A stretch of DNA of 64,000 bases from Streptomyces flaveolus (GTDB lineage Bacteria > Actinomycetota > Actinomycetes > Streptomycetales > Streptomycetaceae): assembly GCF_000716535.1 (NCBI RefSeq), contig NZ_JNWV01000014.1:119782-183781 (forward strand), given 5' to 3'. Made by a program: the position numbers and the translations under genes. How positions within the stretch are numbered: position 1 is the stretch's first letter; each line of letters begins with the position of its first letter. Positions 16,847 to 24,844 of this stretch are shown one piece after another. The notes beneath the pieces were generated by a model. It was not told the DNA's origin. It ran no database searches and saw only the letters and a list, made by a program, of their open reading frames with translations.

Positions 16847-17548
16847 ATGGCAGAGGAGCTGACGGGACTGGCCGGCGACCGGGCCCTTCTGGGCCGTACA
16901 AGCACCGCGGAGCGCGTTTCGGACATCCTCAGGAGCCGCATCTCCGAGGGCTACTTCCCGCCCGGCACCCGGCTGTCCGAGGACAGCATCGGCGGGGCGC
17001 TCGGCGTCTCCCGCAACACCCTGCGCGAGGCGTTCCGGCTGCTCACCCACGAGCGCCTGCTGATCCACGAACTCAACCGGGGCGTGTTCGTCCGGGTCCT
17101 GACCGTCGAGGACGTGGAGGACATCTACCGCACGCGCTCCCTCGTCGAGTGCGCCGTCGTCCGGGGGCTGGGCGAACCGCCGTACCGGCTGGGCGGGCTG
17201 GTCTCGGCGGTCGAGGAGGGGCGGACGGCGGCCGCGGAGAATGACTGGAAAGAGCTGGGTACGGCCAACATCCACTTCCACCGGGAACTGGTCGCCCTCG
17301 CCGGCAGCGAACGCACCGACGAACTGATGCGCAGCGTCTTCGCCGAGCTGCGCCTGGCCTTCCACGTCGTGGACGACCCGCGCCGGCTGCACGAGCCGTA
17401 CCTCGCCCGCAACGCCCAGATCCTCCAGGCGCTCCAGGCCGGCGACCGGCGCGGCGCGGAACGGCTCCTGGAGACCTATCTCGCGGACTCGCTGGAACGG
17501 GTCGTCGAGGTGTACCGGCGCAGGGTCGGCGAGGAAAGCGTCCCGTAG
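16847..17548 (+). CDS. GntR-family regulator, FCD (FadR) subfamily
   Basis: A 233-residue ligand-responsive transcription factor. Residues ~20-90 form the winged HTH (RISEGYFPPGTRLSED, then LGVSRNTLREAFRLL). The helical FCD domain follows, with ANIHFHRELVALAG and a later His-containing helix that usually bind a metal and an organic acid. It is divergent from the MFS-cyclase-pxpABC cluster and adjacent to a matching palindrome, so it is probably its repressor, with 5-oxoproline or a related acid as inducer (inference). The ribosome site before the ATG is poor. Confidence 0.92.
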   Translation: MAEELTGLAGDRALLGRTSTAERVSDILRSRISEGYFPPGTRLSEDSIGGALGVSRNTLREAFRLLTHERLLIHELNRGVFVRVLTVEDVEDIYRTRSLVECAVVRGLGEPPYRLGGLVSAVEEGRTAAAENDWKELGTANIHFHRELVALAGSERTDELMRSVFAELRLAFHVVDDPRRLHEPYLARNAQILQALQAGDRRGAERLLETYLADSLERVVEVYRRRVGEESVP

Positions 17549-17636
17549 GGCCGGGGAACGGCGCGACCAGCCCGGACGGCCGGCGCCCGGACGACGCCCC
17601 GCAGCCGGGCCGGCCAAACCGGCGGAGGCTCTCGTT

Positions 17637-17673
17637 TGGGTCGATGTCAGACCCAGGACCTAGTCTGTGCACC
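17637..17673 (+). promoter_or_regulatory. Leaderless promoter with embedded palindrome for the SMC operon
   Basis: TAGTCT at 17661-17666 is a good -10 element, 7 nt before a GTG at 17674, the geometry of a leaderless Streptomyces transcript. A weak -35 (TTGGGT, 17636-17641) lies 19 nt upstream. Between them sits TGGGTC-7nt-GACCCA (17637-17655), a perfect 6-7-6 inverted repeat where a repressor would block the promoter. Confidence 0.5.
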
Positions 17674-19203
17674 GTGACTTCGCCTGCATCGACGGACCGT
17701 GTTCCGCCCCAGCTCAGCGCGGGGCCGCGCCCGGCTCCGGGCCCGGCCGCCGACGAGGGGCTGGCGCGTCGGCTGCGCGCGCTCGCCTGCACCGCGCCGC
17801 TGCACGACCTGGACGCGCGCAAGGCCAACCTGGCCGGTGAGTACTCGGTGTACGGCATGGCCGAGGTGGCGCTGGCCGCCATCGACCTGGTCACGCTGAA
17901 CATGGACTTCGACACCGGCGCCGACCACGAGCAGATCGTGGCCCGGCTCATCCCGCGCATCGCCGCGCAGGCGCCGGGCCGGCCCGCCGCCGAGCACGAG
18001 CGCGTGGCCCGCTGGGTGCTGGAGAACCTGATCAACGTCGGCAGCGTGGACCGCGGCTTCCGCGCGGTCTACGGCACCTTCGCGCCGGACGGCACGTACG
18101 TCCGCCGTGACTACGACTTCAAGCTGATCGAGGAGGTCCCCGGCCCCGGCGGCACGGTCTACCTGCGGACGACGGACGAGGCGGTCAACGTCCTGGTCGG
18201 CGCCCTCGACACCGACGTCACCAGCGCCCAGATCGCCGCCGAGGTCAAGCTGGAGGTGCTGATCAACCGCGGCCGGCTCGCCGACGCCCAGCTCGCCGCC
18301 GAGCAGGCCCGCTACCGCACCGTCCAGTACTCCGAGACGCTGCGCCGGGCCCTGGAGGCCACCCGGCGCAACGTCCGCGCGGTCGACTGGCTCAACGCCG
18401 TCCCCGACATGATCGCCGAGGCCCTCGACCACGTCGCCGAGCGCTACCGCCACGAGAACGCGATCCTCACCAACATCCGCAAGGCCCGCGACGAGACCGA
18501 GGACCCCGAGCACAAGCGCCGCGCCGCCGAGCTGGTCGACATCGTCAAGGACTGCATCCGGCGCCACACCCAGCTCCAGTCGCGCCTGCTGGAGGCGGGC
18601 CCGCTGTTCCGCGCCGAACAGGACCGGCAGGCCTTCGCCACACCGGCGACGACGTCCGGGATAGACCTCTACGGCCATCTCGTCGCCCCCGTCCTGCCGC
18701 TGCCCCTGGAGCGGGCGATCCGGGTCACCGACGCCTTCTTCGCGCGCGGCACGGGGCTGCGCACGCCGGTGTCCGTCCGGGTCGGGGACCTCGTGGACAT
18801 CCTGCTGACCCCGCCGGTGGAGCGGGAGCACCTGGGCGCGGAGATGCCCGAGCCCGACCTGATCGCGACGCCGGACGACAGCCGCTTCAGCGAGGAACAA
18901 CTGGCCGCGGCCACGGAACTGCTGGATCTGCCGGCGGACGCCCCGAGGCGGCTGTCCGGGCTGCTGGCCGAGGCCCGGCGGACCGGTGACCCGGACCTCG
19001 CCTACCTGGTGGCGCTGCTGGCGGTCCACGCGGCCAGCCCGCCCGTCGGCACCGCCTACCGGCAGGGCGAGGAGAAGCTGCTGTTCGCCGTGGACGACGG
19101 GACCGAACTGGACGATCCCGAGTTCGGCGGGGCGGACCTGATCGTGGGGACCGCACTGCTCGACGCGGCGGGGATGGCCGCCGACCGGACGGAAGCAGCA
19201 TGA
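17674..19203 (+). CDS. MukF/MksF/JetA-like (kleisin) subunit of an SMC complex
   Basis: A 509-residue soluble, largely helical protein. The middle reads YLRTTDEAVNVLVGALD, then an amphipathic stretch with VLINRGRLADAQLAAEQAR and a helix ending RRNVRAVDW. This 'D-x-A-x-E...L-I-x-R-G-x-x-x-x-A' pattern is what I associate with MksF/JetA proteins, the kleisin-type partners of MukB-like ATPases. An N-terminal winged helix is plausible (~residues 25-150). I prefer the GTG at 17674 (leaderless promoter) over the ATG at 17644, which precedes the -10 element. It is followed after 31 bp by a small winged-helix protein and then a giant SMC-like ATPase, the same order as mksF-E-B. Kleisin identity is a family-pattern inference. 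Confidence 0.75.
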   Translation: MTSPASTDRVPPQLSAGPRPAPGPAADEGLARRLRALACTAPLHDLDARKANLAGEYSVYGMAEVALAAIDLVTLNMDFDTGADHEQIVARLIPRIAAQAPGRPAAEHERVARWVLENLINVGSVDRGFRAVYGTFAPDGTYVRRDYDFKLIEEVPGPGGTVYLRTTDEAVNVLVGALDTDVTSAQIAAEVKLEVLINRGRLADAQLAAEQARYRTVQYSETLRRALEATRRNVRAVDWLNAVPDMIAEALDHVAERYRHENAILTNIRKARDETEDPEHKRRAAELVDIVKDCIRRHTQLQSRLLEAGPLFRAEQDRQAFATPATTSGIDLYGHLVAPVLPLPLERAIRVTDAFFARGTGLRTPVSVRVGDLVDILLTPPVEREHLGAEMPEPDLIATPDDSRFSEEQLAAATELLDLPADAPRRLSGLLAEARRTGDPDLAYLVALLAVHAASPPVGTAYRQGEEKLLFAVDDGTELDDPEFGGADLIVGTALLDAAGMAADRTEAA

Positions 19204-19234
19204 GTGGACAAGAGCACGACAAGGAGCCCAACCC

Positions 19235-20113
19235 GTGACCGAGCACGTCGACCGGAGTGAACCCGAGTCTGCCGCCGCCCCGGCGGGCTCCGCCGTCACC
19301 CCCGCCGACGCCGCCGACGCGGCGCGGCTCGTCGCCTTCGGACTCCAGCCCAAGCTGGCGCCCGCGCGCGACCAGGAGTACACCGAGCTGCTGCGCCGTT
19401 ACCGCGACGACCCGGCGTTCGCCCGGCTCGCCGACGCCGTCGCCGCCGGTCTGGGGCTCGTCGTGCTGGAGGTGTCCCCGCGCGCGGGGATGGCCGTGAC
19501 CGCCGCCGAGGACTCGGTGTTCGCCGTCCGCATGGGCGACTACGCGCGTCGCACCGCCGCCGACTCCGGCGACCGCTTCCTGCACGGACTCGCCCATCTC
19601 GCCGTCGCCGCGCTGGCGTTCCCGCGCCCGGAGGACCTGGCCGACGACTCCTACATCGGCCGGGTCACCGTCAACGGCGTCGACGCCTTCGTCCGGCAGG
19701 CCTGCCGCCGTCTGGAGGAGCGCGCCGAGGAGCAGGGCGAGAACACCGACCCGGCGACCGACGCGCCCGGCCTGGAGGCGGCCTGGCGGATCTGGGCCAG
19801 ACGCAGCGCCACCGGCGCCACCAAGGACGCCCGCCGGCCGGCCGCCTCCACCACCGGCATCGTGGCGAAGGCCATGGCCTTCCTCACCGACTCGGGCTTC
19901 CTGCAGCGCACCGGCGACGACAACGGCGGCACGTACCGCACCACGGCCCGCTACCAGCTCCAGGTCCGCGACCTGGCCGGCAGCGCCGCCCTGGCCGAAC
20001 TGGTGGAGCTGGGCATCGTCCCGGTCACCGACGGCACGGCCACCCTGCTGCCCGCCCAGGACACCGACGACCTCGACCTGGTGGCCGACGCCGGACTGCC
20101 CTTCCACTCCTGA
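19235..20113 (+). CDS. MukE/MksE/JetB-like winged-helix subunit
   Basis: A 292-residue soluble protein. After a disordered Ala/Pro N-terminus (~30 residues) it is helical. Residues ~205-270 look like a winged helix (GIVAKAMAFLTDSGFLQRTG followed by YRTTARYQLQVRDL). Size and position between a MukF-like gene and an SMC-like ATPase match the accessory E/JetB subunit, which binds the kleisin and DNA. AAGGAG lies 9 nt before the GTG at 19235. It is co-directional with spacers of 31 and 73 bp, clearly one operon. No catalytic residue is expected. Assignment by operon logic and winged-helix pattern. Confidence 0.7.
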   Translation: MTEHVDRSEPESAAAPAGSAVTPADAADAARLVAFGLQPKLAPARDQEYTELLRRYRDDPAFARLADAVAAGLGLVVLEVSPRAGMAVTAAEDSVFAVRMGDYARRTAADSGDRFLHGLAHLAVAALAFPRPEDLADDSYIGRVTVNGVDAFVRQACRRLEERAEEQGENTDPATDAPGLEAAWRIWARRSATGATKDARRPAASTTGIVAKAMAFLTDSGFLQRTGDDNGGTYRTTARYQLQVRDLAGSAALAELVELGIVPVTDGTATLLPAQDTDDLDLVADAGLPFHS

Positions 20114-20186
20114 CGCGCTGAGGCTCCCGCAGCTCCAGCCCCTCCTGAACCCCCCGCACGTTTCACCAGACTTACGAGAGTCCGCC

Positions 20187-23100
20187 ATGTACGAGCTGTC
20201 CCGGGTCCGCCTCTACTCCATCGGTCCCGCCGGTGCGCGCTACGCCGACACCGTGCTCGACCTGCGGGGTGTCGGCGAGCCCGTGCCCGACCCGGCGCCC
20301 ACGCAGGTGGAGTTCTTCGAGGAGGAGCCGTCCGGTCCGCCGCGCCGGCCCGCACCCGCGGGCGTGCTGTTCCTGGAGAACGGCGGCGGCAAGTCCGTCC
20401 TGCTCAAGCTGATCTTCTCGGTGATGCTGCCGGGCCACCGCAACACCCTCGGCGGCGCCAGCTCCGGCGTGCTGCGCAAATTCCTGCTCGCCGACGACTG
20501 CGGCCACGTGGCCCTGGAGTGGCAGCACGTGCTGACCGGCGAGTGCGTCGTCGTCGGCAAGGTCAGCGAGTGGCGCGGCCGGCAGGTCTCCAACGACCCG
20601 CGCAAGTTCGCCGAGGCCTGGTACTCCTTCCGGCCCGGCCCCGGCCTCAGCCTGGACAACCTGCCCGTCGCCGAGTCCACCGCCGTACGGCCGCCCGCCG
20701 AGGGCACCTCCGGCGCGCACGGCCGCCGCCGCACCATGAAGGGCTTCCGCGACGCCCTCATGGAGGCAGGCAAGGTCTACCCGCACCTGGAGGTGCACTG
20801 GGAGGAGATCCACGAGCGCTGGACCGAACACCTCGGCGACCTCGGCCTCGACCCCGAACTCTTCCGCTACCAGCGCGAGATGAACGCCGACGAGGGCGAG
20901 GCGGCCGGCCTCTTCGCGGTCAAGAAGGACTCCGACTTCACCGACCTGCTGCTGCGCGCCGTCACCGACACCCGCGACACCGACGGCCTCGCCGACCTCG
21001 TCAGCGGCTTCGGCAACAAGCTCGGCCGGCGCGCCGAGCTGATCGCCGAACGGGACTTCACCGCCGGCTCGGTCGACCTGCTCGGCCGGATCGTGGAGGC
21101 CGCCGAGGCGCGCGCACGCGCGCGTGACGTCCACGCGGGCGCCGAGCGCCGCACCCGCACGCTGGCCCGGCGGCTGTCCGCGCGAGCCGTCCGGGAGCGG
21201 ATCCGGGCCGCCGACCTCGCCCAGCGGGTGACGGCCGCCGCGTACGCCGTCACCCACTCCGAGGGCGCGCGCGAACGCAGCGCCCTCATCGCCGCCGAAC
21301 TCGCCTACCGCCACGCCTCCCTGGCGCTGGCCGCCGCCGAGAAGTCCGCCGCCGCGCAGAAGCGCGAGCTGGCCGACGCCCGCACCCTGCACGCCGCCTG
21401 GCAGGCCGCCGAGGCCGTGCTGCGCCACCGGGCCGCCGCCGACCGCGTCGCGCGCGTGTCCGCCGCCATCCAGGAGGCCGAACGGGACGCGGCCCCCGCG
21501 CTCGCCGCCCGAGCCAAGGCCGCCGTGGACCTCGTACGGGCCCTGCACGCCGCGGCCGAGAGCGCCGAGGCCCTCGCCAACGAGGAGGAGGAGCGCTCCG
21601 CGGCCCTCCAGGAGGTCAGCGACTCCGCCTACCGGGACTCGACCGCCGCCGCCACCGAGGCGCAGCGGGCCCGTAGCGAGGCCGGGCACCTGCGCCAGCG
21701 GCTCACCGAGGTCGAGCAGGAGACCGCCGAGGCCGTGCGCGCCGGCTGGCTGGACGACAGCGCACCGGACGCCGACCCGGCGCGGGCCGCGCTCGCCGCC
21801 AGCGACGCCGAGAAGACCGCCGTGGCCGCCTGGGACGCGGCCCGCGAGGCCGCCCGCAAGGCCACCGAGCACGCGCGCGAGGCGGCCTCCGCCGAGGCCC
21901 GCGCGGAGCTGACGGCGGCCCGCGCGGCCGACGCGGCGACCGCCGCCGAGCGCGCCCACGAGGCCGAGCGGCGCCTCGCCGAGTCGCTGGCCGCCGAGGA
22001 ACGGCTCGCGGAGCTGCTGAGCCTGCCGGGCGCGCCGAGCGTGGCACGGGTGCCCGCGCCCAGGACGGAAGAGGGCGACAAGACGCGCGCACCTGCCGCC
22101 GACGCCGCCCACAGCCCTCTCACCGCCGAGGAACTCGACCGCTTCGCCGACGAGTTGCGCGAACTCCTCGACGACGCCGTGTCCACCGCCGAACGACACC
22201 TGTTCGACCTGCGGACGGCCGCCGCCGACGACGCCCGCATCCTCGGCGCCCTCGGTGACGGCGGGCTGCTGCCGCCCGGCCCGGACGTGCTGGCCACCGT
22301 CGAGTTCCTCGGCGAACACGGCATCCCGGCGCTGCCCGGCTGGCGCTACCTGGCACAGGCCGTCGACCCCGCCGACCACGCGCGCGTGCTCGCCGCCCGC
22401 CCCGAACTGGTCGACGGCGTGATCATCACCGATCCGGACACGCACGCGCGTGCCCGCGAAGCCCTCGGTGACGCCGCCCTGCTGCCCCGCTCCGCCGTCG
22501 CCGTCGGCACCGCCGCGGCGCTGCTCGCCCCGCCGCCCGCCGCGGGCAGCACCTCCGGTGACGTGTTCCTCGTGCCGCCGAACCCGGCCATGCACGACGA
22601 GCACGCGGCCGACGAGGAACGGCAGGCACTGCGCGCCCGGGCCACCGCACGCGACGAGGAGATCCGCGCCCTCGCCGCCCGCCTCGGCAAGGACCGCGAA
22701 CTGGCCGCGCGGCTCGCCTCCTGGCGCACCGGCTGCCCCGCCGGGCGCCTCACCGAGCTGGCCCGGGCCGCCGAGGACGCCCGCGCCTTCGCCGAGGAGT
22801 CCGAGGCCGAACTCGCCGAGGCACGCACCGTACGGGCGGAGGCCGACGAGTCCGCCGCCGAGGCCACCCGGATCCGCGACGAACGGCAGGAGGCCGCGCA
22901 GAAGGCCCGCCGGGCCGCCGACGCCCTCGCCGGCCTCGCCTTCCGGCTCCGCGAACGCGCCGGCTGGCAGGCGCGACTGCGTGAACTCGCCGACGAGGCC
23001 GCCGAGTCCGAGGCCCGCGCACAGGCCTGCCTGGACCGCGCCCGCGCCGCCGACGAGGACCGCCGCGCCGCCCAGCGCGCCGCCGACGACGCCCGTCGCA

Positions 23101-24830
23101 CCGCGCGCGCCCTGCGCGCCGAGCGCTCCGAGATCGCCGGCGCCCCGGACGACGTACCGGTCGCCGACGAGGACGCCCCGAAGGCGTCCCTGCCCGCGCT
23201 CCGCGAGGCCTACCGGGCCGCCTCCCAGGTGTACGAGAAGGTCGGCGTCGGCGCCGACCTGCGCGCCGAGCAGGCCCGCGCGGAGAGCGACGAGAGCGCC
23301 GCCCGCGCCGAACTGGACCGGCTCAGCAACAAGGTCCGCACCCGCGCCGAGCAACTGCTCCAGTCGCCCGACGGCGCCGACGGACCCTCCCGGCAGGCCG
23401 CCGCCGCCCGCGCGGAGGAGCTGGTGCAGCTCCTGGAGACCCGTATGTCGACCGCGAGCGAGCAGCTCGGCCGGCTGCGCGGCGAGGCCGAGCGGCACGC
23501 GCCCGAGGATGGCGAGGCCCACACCGAGCTGCCCGAGGAACTCGTCCCGCGCGACGCCGAGCACGCCCAGGCCCTGCTGCGCACCGCCACGGCCGAACTC
23601 GCCGCCCGCACTGAGGCCCTGGCCGAGGCCCGCGAGGCGCACGCGGAGCTGCTGGACGCCCACCGCGCCGCCGAGGACGCGGCCGGCGGCTTCGACGAGA
23701 TCGCCGCCATGCTCCGCGACCTGCTGCGCGAACCCGCCCAGGAGGAGGAGCAGGAGGAGCCGGAGCCGTACCCCGGCACCCTGGAGGAGGCCCGGCACTC
23801 CGCCGCCGAGGCCCGCCGTTCGCTGCGGGGCTGCGCGGCCGACCTGTCCGCCGCCGAGGCGGCCGTGCGCGAGGCGAGCGACATTCTCGTCCGGCACGCC
23901 AACTCCACGCGCTACGAGCAGGTCCGCACCCCCGCCCGGCAGCAGATCCGCGAACTGCCCGCCTCCGCGCTGCCCGAGCACGCCCAGAAGTGGGCGGACG
24001 CCTTCGCTCCCCGGCTGCGCGTCCTGACCGACGAGCTGGCCCAGCTCGAGCGCAACCGCGACTCGATCGTGGACCGGCTGCGCGGACTCGTGGAGTCGGC
24101 GCTCGCCACCCTGCGGTCCGCGCAGCGGCTGTCCCGGCTGCCGGAGGGGCTCGGCGAGTGGTCCGGCCAGGAGTTCCTGCGCATCCGCTTCGAGGAGCCG
24201 GACCACGCCACGCTCACCGAACGGCTCGGCGAGGTCATCGACGAGGCCACGCGCGCGGCCGTCAGGAAGAACTCCGACCTGCGCCGTGACGGCATGTCCC
24301 TGCTGTTGCGCGGCGTCGCGGCGGCCCTGCAGCCGAGGGGCGTGGCCGTCGAGATCCTCAAGCCCGACGCGGTGCTGCGCGCCGAGCGCGTCCCCGTCGG
24401 CCAGATGGGCGACGTCTTCTCCGGCGGCCAGCTGCTCACGGCGGCCATCGCCCTGTACTGCACGATGGCCGCGCTGCGCTCGAACGACCGGGGCCGGGAC
24501 AAGCACCGGCACGCGGGCACGCTGTTCCTGGACAACCCGATCGGCCGTGCCAACGCGACCTATCTGCTCGAGCTCCAGCGAGCGGTGTCCGACGCGCTGG
24601 GCGTCCAGTTGCTCTACACCACCGGCCTGTTCGACACCACCGCCCTCGCCGAGTTCCCGCTGGTCATCCGCCTCCGTAATGACGCCGACCTCCGGGCGGG
24701 ACTGAAGTACATCAGCGTGGAGGAACACCTCCGGCCCGGGCTGCCCCAGCAGCCCCAGGCCGGGGAGGCGGTGCACAGCGAGATCACGGCGACGAGGATG
24801 TACAAGAAGCCGGCTGGATCAATGGGTTGA
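20187..24830 (+). CDS. Giant SMC/MukB-like coiled-coil ATPase
   Basis: A 1547-residue ABC-type ATPase with split head domains. The N-terminal P-loop is LENGGGKSVLLK with K69-S70. The C-terminal signature is FSGGQ (1411-1415), and Walker B is LFLDNP with D1449-N1450. Between the heads lie ~900 residues of Ala/Glu/Arg heptad-like sequence, typical of antiparallel coiled coil. A globular, Pro/Gly-containing stretch at ~690-800 (GIPALPGWRYLAQAV; VFLVPPNPAMHDE) is a hinge candidate. Two deviations are noted: the first P-loop glycine is Leu, and the catalytic Glu after the Walker B Asp is Asn. It is longer than the MukB-like ATPases of Wadjet/Mks systems. It should load on DNA with the two upstream proteins. 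No JetD-like nuclease follows; the next gene is convergent choline oxidase. Confidence 0.85.
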   Translation: MYELSRVRLYSIGPAGARYADTVLDLRGVGEPVPDPAPTQVEFFEEEPSGPPRRPAPAGVLFLENGGGKSVLLKLIFSVMLPGHRNTLGGASSGVLRKFLLADDCGHVALEWQHVLTGECVVVGKVSEWRGRQVSNDPRKFAEAWYSFRPGPGLSLDNLPVAESTAVRPPAEGTSGAHGRRRTMKGFRDALMEAGKVYPHLEVHWEEIHERWTEHLGDLGLDPELFRYQREMNADEGEAAGLFAVKKDSDFTDLLLRAVTDTRDTDGLADLVSGFGNKLGRRAELIAERDFTAGSVDLLGRIVEAAEARARARDVHAGAERRTRTLARRLSARAVRERIRAADLAQRVTAAAYAVTHSEGARERSALIAAELAYRHASLALAAAEKSAAAQKRELADARTLHAAWQAAEAVLRHRAAADRVARVSAAIQEAERDAAPALAARAKAAVDLVRALHAAAESAEALANEEEERSAALQEVSDSAYRDSTAAATEAQRARSEAGHLRQRLTEVEQETAEAVRAGWLDDSAPDADPARAALAASDAEKTAVAAWDAAREAARKATEHAREAASAEARAELTAARAADAATAAERAHEAERRLAESLAAEERLAELLSLPGAPSVARVPAPRTEEGDKTRAPAADAAHSPLTAEELDRFADELRELLDDAVSTAERHLFDLRTAAADDARILGALGDGGLLPPGPDVLATVEFLGEHGIPALPGWRYLAQAVDPADHARVLAARPELVDGVIITDPDTHARAREALGDAALLPRSAVAVGTAAALLAPPPAAGSTSGDVFLVPPNPAMHDEHAADEERQALRARATARDEEIRALAARLGKDRELAARLASWRTGCPAGRLTELARAAEDARAFAEESEAELAEARTVRAEADESAAEATRIRDERQEAAQKARRAADALAGLAFRLRERAGWQARLRELADEAAESEARAQACLDRARAADEDRRAAQRAADDARRTARALRAERSEIAGAPDDVPVADEDAPKASLPALREAYRAASQVYEKVGVGADLRAEQARAESDESAARAELDRLSNKVRTRAEQLLQSPDGADGPSRQAAAARAEELVQLLETRMSTASEQLGRLRGEAERHAPEDGEAHTELPEELVPRDAEHAQALLRTATAELAARTEALAEAREAHAELLDAHRAAEDAAGGFDEIAAMLRDLLREPAQEEEQEEPEPYPGTLEEARHSAAEARRSLRGCAADLSAAEAAVREASDILVRHANSTRYEQVRTPARQQIRELPASALPEHAQKWADAFAPRLRVLTDELAQLERNRDSIVDRLRGLVESALATLRSAQRLSRLPEGLGEWSGQEFLRIRFEEPDHATLTERLGEVIDEATRAAVRKNSDLRRDGMSLLLRGVAAALQPRGVAVEILKPDAVLRAERVPVGQMGDVFSGGQLLTAAIALYCTMAALRSNDRGRDKHRHAGTLFLDNPIGRANATYLLELQRAVSDALGVQLLYTTGLFDTTALAEFPLVIRLRNDADLRAGLKYISVEEHLRPGLPQQPQAGEAVHSEITATRMYKKPAGSMG

Positions 24831-24844
24831 CCGATCCATTGATC
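24817..24844. terminator. Bidirectional hairpin containing both stop codons
   Basis: GATCAATGG and CCATTGATC (9 bp, 10-nt loop) form a perfect hairpin. The SMC stop (24828-24830) lies in the loop, and the choline oxidase stop (24843-24845) overlaps the right arm. Only 12 bp separate the convergent genes, so it probably terminates both. Confidence 0.6.

Noticed and set aside
20172..24776. A 1534-residue open frame antisense to the giant SMC gene
   Set aside because: Composition is Gly/Val/Leu-rich without motifs. Such shadows arise opposite long GC-rich genes; the + strand has ABC motifs and operon context.
17674..24830. Calling the SMC operon a standard Wadjet system
   Set aside because: No JetD-type gene is adjacent and the ATPase is unusually long with altered motifs; only the general MukBEF-like architecture can be supported.
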